Source: Gliomastix tumulicola
Taxonomy: Eukaryota > Ascomycota > Sordariomycetes > Hypocreales > Bionectriaceae
Length of the DNA: 64,000 nt
Direction: 5' to 3'
NCBI GenBank assembly: GCA_001599755.1
Contig: BCHX01000005.1
Coordinates: 1,335,922-1,399,921 of the forward strand
Position numbers and translations under genes: made by a program. Positions 54,319 to 64,000 of the stretch are shown in pieces. Position 1 is the first letter of the stretch. Each line of letters begins with the position of its first letter. The notes under the pieces are model-generated. The model saw only the letters and a program-made list of their open reading frames with translations, searched no databases and was not told the origin of the DNA.

Positions 54319-55981
54319 TCAGAGAACCCTGTTGCTCACCGCTTCGGTCCTCACCATCCCGGCGCGCTTCAACTCTCCGTCCGTAGCTACAGCTTTCCGG
54401 GCCTCCGCAGCCCACCACCTCTTCCGTGCCTCGACCACAGTACTGAATTCCTCAGCCCACCAAGTCTCGAATCGTGGTAGCAGTCTTCCTGTCTTCCCTG
54501 GCTTAGGAGGTCCGGCGATCCTTCTCAGTGCCTCGAAGTACTCCTCGTACCCCGATGCGATGTTGAAGAAGGCCAAGGGCGTTCTCGTTCGTAGCCGATC
54601 TGACTCCCACTGCTCCATGGTCGGCTTTGGAGGCAGGGCCCCGCGACCAGCCAAGAGCCGTGCAAGAGCTACGGCTTGCCATTCAAAGACGCGAAAGGTC
54701 AGTCCGCCAGTGACCTGGATAGTGTTAGCTGACAAGTGCCAACGCGAGTCATTCGGACGATGCTCACCATGCCGACGAACCCCAGAGTTGGATCCTCGAT
54801 GTTGAAAACGTGCTGATATAGCCCTTCGATTCTTCGACCCCGAATCCTTGTTCCCAGCAGGAACGGGAAGCTAAAATCGTACCCTGTCGCGAAGAAGATA
54901 TGATCGACATTGTCCTCACTCGATCCGTCTACGAAGTGAACTGTCCGTGTTTCGGCATCGACCCTTTCGATCGGCGGCTTCACAACGATATCTGGGTGTG
55001 TGAAAGGTGTCCAGCCAAACGCTGCCAGGGGCTCCCGGAGAGAGGCAATGACGGGGCCTGCTGATACGGTTCGGATACCGTGGAGGGCATCGAAGGCAGA
55101 CACGGATCCTCCGACTACGATCGTTTTCTTTGTTTGAGAGAACATGATGTCAGCAACAGCAGCTCCTCGGGATTGGCGGAACCCAACCTTTCCTTGATAA
55201 TCAGCTTTACTTCGGTAATGCTTGCTGTGGCTAACTGTCCCGGGAAACCGCTCCTCGACCTCGACAAGGCCTGGGATGTTCGGCAGATACGGAACATTGT
55301 AGTGGCCTGTGGCTACGACAACGGCGTCGAATTCTTCCTGCCACCACCGATCCTGCTCTTCGCCTTCTATCTCTTGGCGTAGAGTTAGAGTCCAGGTACT
55401 GCCCTGCTTCTCGGCCTTCTCAACGGTCGTGTTGAACTCGACAAGCCCCTGGTGGCCGCCCTTTCTGAAGATGTCTTCAACCCATCGGCGGATCACGCTC
55501 CAGTGCCGGAAAGGTGCCCCTTCGCCATACCTTGAGAGTGTCTGCTCGGAGAGAATCTCGGGAAGTGGCTCCTGTGTGAAGCACATGGTCGACGGCGGCA
55601 GGTTACTGTGCAGATTGTCGTACACGCCAGTGTCGGAGAACCTCAATGCCCGACTGCTGGTTTTGGGCGATCTCGGTGTGCTGCATGGAAGCTCTGCAGG
55701 GATCTCGGCTGGGACGTCGGCCCTGCCATCGATGACAGCCTGTAGAGAATCGATTCGGGGCTTATATGCTGCATCATGGACCCTTTGAACACGGCAAAGT
55801 AAGAAAAGGGGGCATGGCATATTGGAAATGGGAAGTCTTACCAGGTACCCCCTATCTGGCCTTTCCTCTCGAAGACGCGGATTTTGTCGAATGCCTGCTC
55901 CTTGACCAAAGCATCTGTGGCAATGGCGCCTGCTGGACCGGCACCGATCACAGCGACTCTTCGGATCTTCGGTATCGACAT
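54319..55981 (-). CDS. Flavin-containing monooxygenase-like protein
   Basis: Three exons, 55981-55842, 55782-54768 and 54714-54319, give 516 residues. The FAD site is at the N terminus (VAVIGAGPAGAIATDAL, GxGxxG), followed by RKGQIGGTW, whose Trp codon is split by intron 1. FNTTVEKAEKQG and VVVATGHYNVPYLP come next. The NADPH site is IVVGGSVSAFDALHG, and the late motif DHIFFATGYDFSFPF is the fungal FMO form of FATGY. The C-terminal quarter carries EWQAVALARLLAGRG as in yeast Fmo1-like proteins. It would oxygenate nitrogen or sulfur in small molecules using NADPH and O2. It is transcribed away from an MFS transporter, with a P450 beyond, which suggests shared use in breakdown or making of a small compound. 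Start at 55981: directly before the FAD site. Confidence 0.9.
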
Positions 55982-56674
55982 CTCGGCGGCCTTGAGACAA
56001 AGATCAGCTTCCTCGTTACCTCAAGACATGCAAAATAACGAGGGACACATCATGCCTTAGGATCAAGCCCCTCGCGCCGTCATCGGCGTGGTCGGAAAAC
56101 GATGGAGCCACCGATCGCCTCTGGAGCTCTGGCCCGACCACATGGCGAGTGCCGGGACTGACTGATGTGCTATGCTAAAAGATGCTTAACTGCGCCCAAC
56201 CGGATGCATATTTCCGTCAATATCGACCCCCCCAAACGTCGGCTTGTCGCTAGGCGCGGCTACGGTGAGCCATGGCGGGCATGGGAGCCCCTGAATCCCT
56301 GCTTAGACCCTATTTTTCGTCAGTTTGGCGGCGATTGCACCATCGACAGCAACATGGGAGATGGATCTCGTCCACTGGCCTGGGACTTGTCCAGTATGAA
56401 GACGAGGAGCGTTATCCAGTATTGAATGCAGGCGAGACGCTCGTTGACAGGGATCGACGACGAGGAATCACGACATTAATTTCGCCTCTACTATTAGGCT
56501 CCCACGAGTCAGGGACAAGAATCCTTGGCTTGGACTTGCTCACCAAAGTCTCGGGACCAGTCGACCAATGAACTGATCACGCGTCTCGCTGGTATATAAG
56601 TCTGATGATCTTGTGATCTTCATCGATCTTTTGATACTCTTTCAGCGCTATTCGAATTTGCAAAGGGCTGCAAA
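55982..56674. other. Bidirectional promoter region between the FMO and MFS genes
   Basis: About 690 bp between divergent starts; a shared regulator could act here. A TATATAAG box serves the MFS side. I see no obvious palindromic binding site for a Zn2Cys6 factor that I would defend. Confidence 0.5.
56593..56600 (+). promoter_or_regulatory. TATA box of the ACS-family transporter gene
   Basis: TATATAAG, about 80 bp before the ATG at 56675. Confidence 0.6.
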
Positions 56675-58410
56675 ATGGTGGTCAAGGAAGAGACACAGAT
56701 TCACAATGGGGACATAGAGTCGTCCAACAGTGTGGTTGGGGTTATCAGCCCGCAGGAGGAGCGGCGTCTGGTGAACAAGTTGGATGTGCGCAAATCGATC
56801 TTCTCCGGCGGAGCTCATGCTGACTCGTCTGGCAGGTCAATATTCTCCCTCTGATCATGCTCATTTACCTCTTCAGCTTCCTCGACCGGTATGTCTACAA
56901 GCTCCTCAAATCAGTCAGCATTCGCCCTGCCTTAACACGGAGTCACAGCGTCAATATTGGAAATGCGCGCCTCTTCGGACTGGAGGAGGATCTCGGTCTT
57001 GTCGGCAATCAGTACCAGATCCTCGTGTCGATCCTGTTCGCGACATACATCAGCGTCGAGTTGCCCTCCAACTGGATCATCAAGAAGGTCCGCCCGTCGC
57101 GCTGGATCGCCTTCATTACCGTCAGCTGGGGCATCATTGCTACCCTGAGCGGCATCACGCAGAACTTTGCCGGCATGCTCGTTTGCCGCATCTTACTCGG
57201 AGCATTCGAGGGTGGGCTGTTCCCGGGGCTGGTCACGTATCTGACGCTCTTCTACACCAAGAAAGAGCTGGCGCTTCGAATCGCTTCGTTGTTTGCGTGC
57301 TCAGCCATTGCGGGTGCCACGGGCGGACTTCTGGCTTATGGTATCAGCTTCATGGATGGTAAGTCACTGCCCAGTCTTTCATCCTGTTGCACCAACTGAC
57401 ACCCTGCAGGTCTCGCCGGGCAGAAAGGCTGGAGATGGATCTTGATCATCGAGGGTATTCCCACCATTGTTCTGGGCATTGCGGCATGGTTTGGCCTTGC
57501 AGATGAACCGTTCACGGCGAAGTACCTTACTGCGAGGGACGCAGAGCTGGTACAGGCTCGTCTGGACCGCCAGGCCGGCCTTACGGAGTCGGCAAAGGAG
57601 TTCAGCTGGTCTGACGTGAAGAAAGCGTTCCTGGACTGGAAGGTCTGGACATTCTCCTTTGCGCAGTTTGGCGTGGACGTCATGCTTTACGGTCAGCAAA
57701 AATTTCAGAAAGAAAGCGTGGCAGACAATAGCTGACATATCCAGGCTACGCCGTCTTCCTCCCAACCATCATCAAAGGAATCGACGCCAGCTACTCCCGC
57801 CAAGTCGTCCAGGTCCTCACGATCCCCTGCTACGCCCTTGGCGCCATATCCTACCTCATCGTCGGCAGCATCTCCGACAGGACGCAACAGCGCGGTATCT
57901 GGGTCGTAACTCTGGGCACCATCTCGACTGTCGGCTATGGCATGCTCATCTCCAACGGTGGCCCTGCTGTTCACTATGCTGGATGTTTCCTGGTTGCCGC
58001 AGGCATGTTTGTCGTCATTGGTGTACCATTGGCTTGGCTGCCGAGCAATATCCCGAGATACGGCAAGAGAACGACGACTATTGCGATGCAGGCAATGATT
58101 GGGAACAGTGCCGGGATCATGGCCAGCTTCGTGAGCGCACTATTATCACTGCATGTTTGAATCTCAGACCGACTAACGTCCTGTCTAGCTGTATCCTGCC
58201 ACGGACGGTCCACGATACGTCAAGGGACACGCCATAACCATGGCTATGCTCATCTTTGGCGTCGTCTCCTTCGGCCTCATGCTGGTCTACTACATCGTAA
58301 TCAACAAACGGAGACGCGAAGGCAAGGAGGACTACAGAGTGGAGGGCCTGTCTGAGTCCGAGATCCAGGAGCTTGGCGACAAGAGTCCCCGGTTCATCTA
58401 CATCACTTAA
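56675..58410 (+). CDS. MFS transporter, anion:cation symporter (Dal5/allantoate-type) family
   Basis: Six exons, 56675-56785, 56836-56888, 56949-57358, 57410-57691, 57745-58130 and 58189-58410, give 487 residues. The protein has the ACS pattern: a hydrophilic start, then KLDVNILPLIMLIYLFSFLD and RVNIGNARLFGLEEDLGL around helix 1, ELPSNWIIKKVRPSRWI in loop 2-3, GAFEGGLFPGLVTYLTLFY in helix 4-5, GWRWILIIEGIPTIVLGI at helix 6, and GISYLIVG-like segments after the central loop. About twelve membrane helices are expected. These carriers import organic anions such as allantoate, vitamins or small carboxylates. The N-terminal intron uses a GTGCGC donor, needed to keep frame. Context: divergent FMO, and a P450 480 bp downstream on the same strand. 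Confidence 0.9.
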
Positions 58411-58887
58411 GACCGACAAACTACACCAAAAGCATGAGAACGAGAAAAGATTCCTCATCATCTGGAGACACTCTATAGACAAATCTCCCAACCCCGGTTC
58501 CCTTCGTTTATTGATCAATGTTCAACACCACGCGCCAAGGCGTCGTCTTCCATGGCTTGCGTCCGTTCGCGACGCTAATGGGAATGTGCGGGAATACTGG
58601 ACAATCCCGTCCTATCGACTGCCGACAGAATGAAATCCAGCGCTGCTCGATGGTGTGTGACAGGGTTCATCCAAAGAGCCGGTCCCTGTAGACTGATGGT
58701 GCCATCGGGGCTAAACTGATGCCACTGGCGTCGGAGAAGTTCGCTCTTTGCCCTGTGGCATGCCTCCGGAACTCGGAGAGGCCCTGTAGGGTGTTGGTCG
58801 CCTTGACTGACTGGTCGTACATATCCGCTCACGGTGGTTGGCTGCACTGGTTCAGCACGGCGCTCAGCGGTTTTCGAGTAGTTCACC
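58411..58887. other. Spacer between the MFS and P450 genes
   Basis: About 480 bp with the MFS 3' end and P450 promoter. Nothing else is seen. Confidence 0.4.
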
Positions 58888-60650
58888 ATGCTTCTTCCGA
58901 TAAGCTGGGCACATGTCTTGCCCTGGGCCATTCTCCTGGCCCTTGCGGTAAAGTATATGAGAAACTACTTCCACAATGGCTTCAACAAGTATCCGGCGCC
59001 GGGATACGCCGCCTTCACCAACTGGTGGAGGTTCTTCTGCGTGGCGAGGAAGAAGGCACATGCCGAGTATCTGAAGCTTCACCAGGACCTCGGCGATGTC
59101 GTTCGTTTGGGTCCCAATGCGCTGTCCTTCGCTGATCCGCAGGCCATCAAGGACATTTATGGCCTGTCGAAGAGGCTTCCGAAGGTAAAGCTTATGCCAG
59201 ACAATATCTCGAGATTTCTCGTGCTCACTGGCTATTTAGAGCGGCTTCTACCCAGTGCAGATGCAAATATCCAAGGGAAGAGTCCTCGAGAGCCTCTTTG
59301 GCACACTGGACCAGGATTACCATGCCCGTCTCCGTCGGGTCGTCAGCCACGCGTTCTCCATGTCGACCATCGTCCAGTACGAGCCCCGCGTCAACGAGAC
59401 AGCGCGGGTGTTCCTGGACCAGACGGAGACATTGTTTGCAAAAACGGGCCGCATCTGTGACTTCAAGCTGTGGCTGCAGTTCTTTGCTTTTGACGTGATC
59501 ACGCAGATCACGTACAGTCGCAGGGTTGGGTTTATCGACCGCGAGGAGGATGTTGATGGTGTGATTGCGTGGCTTGACACCATGTTTGACTATTCGGCGC
59601 CGGTATGAGAGTGCTCTGTTGGAAACGTCGAGAAAGAAGCGAGGAGTTGACTGACTGACGGGTTGTAGGTCGGTCAAATCCCCATCCTGGACAGATTCTT
59701 AGTCAAGAACCCCGTCTCCATCTGGCTCAGCAAGCACGGCTACACGGACAACTCGTCAGCCACTGCCCGCTTTTCCAGGGAAAGAATGGCCGAGAGACTC
59801 CGGGAGATGGAAGAGCGTCGAAGAGCGAGCGGTAAAGCCGAAGGAGGCGACGACGACGACCGTGCAGATCTCCTAGCAATGTTCCTCAAGGCCCAGCGCG
59901 ACGACACGACAGGCTTCTTCGACGACGGCAAGATCCTCGTCATGGCCACATCCATCGCCTTTGCGGGCAGTGACACGGCCGCCATCACGCTGTCTGCCGT
60001 CTTCTACCATCTCCTGCACAACCCTCGGGCCCTGGACCGCCTAAGACAGGAGATCCAGCAGGCGACAGACTCGAGACTGATTTCGGACGCCGAGGTGATC
60101 TCCTGGGGAGATGCACAGAAGCTTTCCTATCTTGATGCCGTCATCAAAGAGACCTTCCGCGTCCACCCGGCCATCAGCCTCAACCTCGAGCGCGTGACGC
60201 CACCCGAGGGCATTCACATTGCAGGCGAGTTCGTTCCCGGCGGGACAGTCGTCAGCTGCAATCCCTGGGTCGTCCAGCGGCGCCCGCAGATCTTTGGCTC
60301 TGATGTCGAAGCGTTCCGTCCTGAGCGGTGGCTCGTCGATCAAAGTGCAGATCTCGAGGCGGAGAGGGAGCGGCTGCGGGAGATGAATGCGGCGACGCTG
60401 TATTTCGGCGCCGGGTCGAGGACGTGTCTTGGGAAGCATATCGCACTATTGGAGGTGTACAAGCTGGTACCCAGTCTGCTGAAGAGGTTCGACGTACGTT
60501 CGAGACTGTTGCGAGAGAGATGTTGGATGTGGCTAACGACGAAGGATGTAGGTTGAGCTTACGACAAACGAAGAATGGAACCTGCGTAATGCGTGGTTCG
60601 TCAAGCCTGAGAAGTTTGATGTGAGGATTCAGAACAGGAATAAGGAGTAG
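58888..60650 (+). CDS. Cytochrome P450, pisatin-demethylase-like
   Basis: Four exons, 58888-59184, 59240-59602, 59669-60493 and 60552-60650, give 527 residues. An N-terminal membrane anchor (WAHVLPWAILLALAVKYM) is followed by a proline/glycine hinge (YPAPGYAAF). The core motifs are intact: I-helix AFAGSDTAA (residues 318-325), K-helix ETFRVHP (Glu381, Arg384), RPERW, and the heme loop FGAGSRTCLG with ligand Cys473. The blocks VVRLGPNALSFADPQAIKDI and FYPVQMQISKGR resemble the pisatin demethylase group of fungal P450s, which detoxify plant compounds or work in secondary metabolism. The substrate is unknown. It would sit in the ER membrane. It lies next to an ACS transporter and an FMO, so the three could handle one compound. 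All splice sites are GT-AG. Confidence 0.9.
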
Positions 60651-61085
60651 GGAACGGCGTGGGAAGAGAGACATGAGGGTTAGGTTCGGAAGTCGAACGG
60701 AAATGACGAAGGGGTGGGAAGACGAGAAGCTTAGTCACGGGGAAGATAGGATGAGCGAAACCTAAAAATTCGCAGCTACTACCTACTAGGTAGTACACAG
60801 CGTCGAGCTACTACTAGTAGTAGGCAACGAGGGTTCGCGAAAGCAGACAACTACGAGGCAGCTGAATAGATTCTCGACCATTGTGGTAGACACATCACTC
60901 CCAACGAAGGGAACACAAACTTGTTCGAAATTTTTATATTGACCCAGCAGGCTATCTTCAGCGCAGAGACACAGCCAAGCACTTATATCCAATCAAAGCC
61001 GTCGTGCTCGACTAAACTATCCAAAGTGTCCCCGCAGTTGTTGCGAATCCAGCCATGCCGTGCCGTGCCGTGTCTCGGGGCTCTC
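60651..61085. other. Convergent spacer between the P450 and subtilisin genes
   Basis: About 435 bp between two converging genes. It holds a small palindrome-like run of CTACTA/TAGTAG units near 60774-60823 and nothing else of note. Confidence 0.4.
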
Positions 61086-62469
61086 TTAACCGGAGGGGTT
61101 GCCGTTGAAGGCAAGGCGGTTGGCGGTGCCGCTGGGGATGCCGCTGATGACGCCGGTGGTGGAGAGGGCGACGATGCGGTTGCAGAGAGCGACAGGGCCC
61201 GGGTTGCCCTCGAGAGCGGCGAGGTAGGCACCGAGACCAGCAATGTGAGGGCTGGCCATGGAAGTGCCGGAGATGGAGTTCTGGAGAGAGAGGCTCGTTA
61301 GCAGATGATGTCGTGAAGCGGAACGGAACACACAAGAATGTGAAGCGGGCAAGGAATGACTTACGGTACCGCCACCGGGCCAGGTGGAGAGGATGGCGTT
61401 GCCGGGAGCAAAGATGTCGACAACAGCACCGTAGTTGGAGAACGAGGCGCGGGCATCGGCCGAGGTGGTGGCGCCAACAGTGCAGGCGTTGGGGGTGGAC
61501 GCAGGCGAGTAGTTGGCAGCGTTGGCGTTGCTGTTACCAGCAGCGACGGCGAAGAAGACACCGGCGGCAATGGCGTTGGTGGTGGCGCTGTTGACGGTGG
61601 CGGAGAAGGAGGCGCCCAGGGACATGTTGCCGAAGACACCGTTGGGGCAGCTCTGGCCGGCGGCGTGCTGGGGAACAAGGTCGATACCAGCGATGACGCC
61701 GGCGAGCGTGCCGGAGCCGCCCGAGTTCAGGACCTTGACGGCGAAGAGCCTGGTGTTCTTGGCGACACCGTAGGTGGTGCTGCCAACAGTGCCGGCGACG
61801 TGAGTGCCGTGGCCGTTGCCGTCGGTGCTGGAGGAGTCGACGAAGTTGCCAGCCCACGAGGCGCGGCCGCCGAAGTTCTGTCTCTTTGTCAGCGAGAGGG
61901 AGCGATCACCTCGACGTGTAAGCGGGCAGACTCACGGAGTGGGTGGTGTCGATACCGGTGTCGACAATGTACGAGCAAGTGCCAGTGCCGGCAGAGTTGT
62001 CGTAGGTGTAGGTGCTGCCGCCGTTGGCGCGCGAGGAGAGACGGGCAAGACCCCAGGGGGCGCCGGTCTGGGAGACGTAGGCCTCGAGCTGGACAACAGC
62101 ATCCTGCTCAATGTAGTCGACCTATTGCCGCGTATTATTTAGTACGGTAGTTGGCCCTTCGGGGGACGGGCAAAAAGGAGGAACACATACGTCGGGGTGG
62201 TCACGGAGAGCCTCGAGGGTCTCAGCGTCGAGCGTCGCAGAGAAACCACGGATGGTGTTCTCGTAGACGTGCTCGGGCGCCTCGGAGAGGATGCTCACGG
62301 CAGACTCGAGGATGGAGAGCGAGCTGTCATCCTTGAACTTGACAATGTACTTGTCGGCGATGAGCGTGGTGGAATCGCCGCGGGGAACCAGCAGAGGCGC
62401 GGGCTCGGAGCGCTTGGTGGGCGCACCGAGGACGGCCGGGAGCAGGGCGAGGAGGACGGACAGACGCAT
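61086..62469 (-). CDS. Secreted subtilisin-like serine protease (S8A, proteinase K type)
   Basis: Four exons, 62469-62191, 62121-61936, 61877-61365 and 61280-61086, give 390 residues. The signal peptide MRLSVLLALLPAVLGAP is followed by an I9-type inhibitor propeptide (KYIVKFKDDSS... ending near DYIEQDAVVQLEA, residues about 35-106). The mature enzyme begins near AYVSQTGAPWGLARLS. The catalytic triad is complete: Asp147 in IVDTGIDTTHS, His178 in NGHGTHVAGT, and Ser333 in SGTSMASPHIAG. The oxyanion Asn lies in AVAAGNSNANA. Such alkaline proteases digest proteins outside the cell and are common in plant, insect and soil fungi. The length is normal and all introns are GT-AG, in phase 0 throughout. 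TATAAG lies about 92 bp upstream. Confidence 0.95.
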
Positions 62470-64000
62470 CGTGAGAGATCTCTGAGGCTGCTGAGGATGG
62501 CTTGAGAGGATGGTGGTGAGAAGATAGACGTGATGGAGAAGGGGGGGGGAGACGTCTGTACTTATACTCGACGATCGCTGCCCGAGCGGTTCATGTGTCG
62601 TCGCTGTTAAGCTTACCGAAGCTCGCTGTCGCTGTCGTTTGATAACTGTCGTCATTTGTCACCATGGGAATTCTCGTCACCTTCCGAAAGAAGATCGTTG
62701 ACGTTCGTCTCCTTCCAGTGATTGGCCTCTTGCACAGCCAAGACCTGCTTGCATGAGCTCTACACGGGCCACACCACCTGACAGCAACGTAGTGCTGCAT
62801 TTCCAGATTTCCAGCATGCCCAGCCGTGCCGACATTGCCGCGTTGCCGCTCTCCTTCCTCACAACACCTTCTTTTTGCGAGAGGAGGGGTAAAACCGCAG
62901 CTGAGCATAGCCCCCTGTCGTGTTTCCCGTGCCTTATCTCGAATCGTATTTGTTGGGGCTCGAGGTGGTATCGAGGAGTTGGGGTAGTCCACCAGGATCA
63001 CGAGACTGGCCTTGACGAAGATAATGACCAGGGGAGGGGCTCCGCGCGCGCGATAAGTCTATATGCAAGTGCCGCTTATCGGCGTGCATTGCAGCGGGAG
63101 TGGCTGACCTACACGCAATTGCCGGTGCTGCTAACGGTATCTGTTTGCCGAGGACATCGAGCTTGGGATTTGATAGTCGCTGCCTGGACGACCAAATGCG
63201 CAACGAACCTGCCTCAAAGTCCCATCGTTCGCGTGTGGACGCGACCAAGTCTAGATCCGCGCCCAGTCAATGCCACCTCGCTGTCGTGACCCGAATTTAT
63301 GCGCGCACTTCTGCCGTCGCTGATCCCAGCTGCCTAAGTAGGAAGCTGCCAGTGCCGCGCAGCTCAACAGCCGCAATAGCGGGATGTCGCCGTGCGCAGA
63401 AAAAACAATCGCCTCAAAAACAAGAGAGCCGGAGCTAATGATTACCCGTAGTCGGCTGCGTCCCGGATCAACATGATCCATCATGCTGTCTGCTGGTCCT
63501 AGCGCTGCGGTTTGCGCGCGCGCGTCCCAGAGCTGAGGTTTGTGCCTTTTGGAAGAGTACGAATGGGGCTCACGATGGTGAGAGCCTGGACGCATGAACA
63601 ATTTGCTAGCTGGCCCGGGGCAATGCAATAGTGGCCAAAAGATAGGATAAACGAGATTCAATCCTGCAAGCACGTCAGAATAATACCGAGACATCTCCCG
63701 AGCGCCCACCGCGACTGACCGGCTAGACAAACAAAACGGAGTGCCATCCATTCTCAGCTCTCGGCATTTGGGGTGGCGGGCTCGTTCCCCCGCGTGATGT
63801 GTCTGGGTGAGCAGATATGCTGGCAGCTGGTATAGGTAGCATCGGGACGCTATAACTGCCCAGGGAGGAAAGTCGTTGGCGCCCACCACCCCTGTAGCTG
63901 ATCGTAGGGTTGCAATCTCCTGAGGGGTCATCTTGGCAGATGTGGCTCTGGGGTCGAGGGAGGGGGCTAGAATTCCGGTTTCTTGTTGTCTAGCGTGTCC
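62470..64000. other. Promoter of the subtilisin gene and gene-poor end of the window
   Basis: About 1.5 kb. An open frame of 226 codons on the minus strand (63251-63931) has no recognisable domain and an uneven composition; it is probably chance, though a small unknown gene cannot be excluded. I see nothing else. Confidence 0.35.
62561..62566 (-). promoter_or_regulatory. Possible TATA element of the subtilisin gene
   Basis: TATAAG on the minus strand, about 92 bp before the ATG at 62469. Confidence 0.45.

Noticed and set aside
63251..63931. 226-codon minus-strand frame at the end of the window
   Set aside because: No domain, uneven composition and no splice or promoter support; probably chance.
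1..64000. tRNA, rRNA or CRISPR features
   Set aside because: A read-through for tRNA B-box-like sequences and for regular spaced repeats gave nothing convincing, and CRISPR arrays are not expected in a fungal nuclear genome.

Overview
The window is nuclear DNA of a filamentous ascomycete (Pezizomycotina). Most genes carry short GT...AG introns of about 50-130 bp, promoters are pyrimidine-rich, genes lie on both strands without operons, and the families are typical of these fungi: Zn2Cys6 and AflR-type regulators, 2EXR, NACHT/STAND, TPR-CHAT, fungal APH-like kinases, PL1 pectate lyase and GH49. The wall- and polymer-degrading enzymes suit a plant-associated or saprotrophic lifestyle, but I cannot name a genus. 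Scattered N bases sit in or beside homopolymer or repeat tracts, so some short intergenic stretches are not fully resolved.

Layout. 0-2.2 kb: a 5'-truncated conserved hypothetical gene and an AflR-like Zn2Cys6 regulator. 2.2-6.1 kb: no intact gene, but coding-like pieces ending at plausible splice donors suggest a decayed gene. 6.1-8.2 kb: a large membrane protein. 8.2-12.2 kb: gene-poor, with a minisatellite and a near-perfect hairpin. 12.2-17.1 kb: a zinc-finger/APH-like kinase, a 2EXR protein and a seven-exon NAD(P)-dependent epimerase-like gene. 17.1-24.9 kb: GC-rich tandem repeats, a GNAT acetyltransferase, an F-box-like ankyrin protein and a stretch carrying repeated CCAATCA sequences. 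24.9-29.8 kb: a GH49 glucanase and an alpha-glucoside-type permease, probably a small carbohydrate-use locus. 31.4-43.1 kb: a TPR-CHAT protease-like protein, directly preceded on the same strand by a NACHT (NLR-like) protein with C-terminal C2H2 fingers, then a divergent RING-bearing SNF2 helicase. 45.4-50.8 kb: a shortened O-methyltransferase, a secreted PL1 pectate lyase and a PHO89-type Na+/phosphate symporter. 52.6-53.4 kb: a two-exon conserved hypothetical. 54.3-60.7 kb: an FMO, an ACS-family MFS transporter and a P450, a possible small catabolic or detoxification cluster. 61.1-62.5 kb: a secreted subtilisin. The last 1.5 kb shows no convincing gene.

The strongest candidate for an unusual system is the NLR-like and TPR-CHAT pair: an NTPase sensor/switch next to an apparently intact His/Cys CHAT peptidase. 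This combination fits fungal regulated cell death or allorecognition, although no gasdermin-like partner is visible here. All exon structures were assembled by hand from splice motifs and reading-frame continuity; every multi-exon model given closes in frame.
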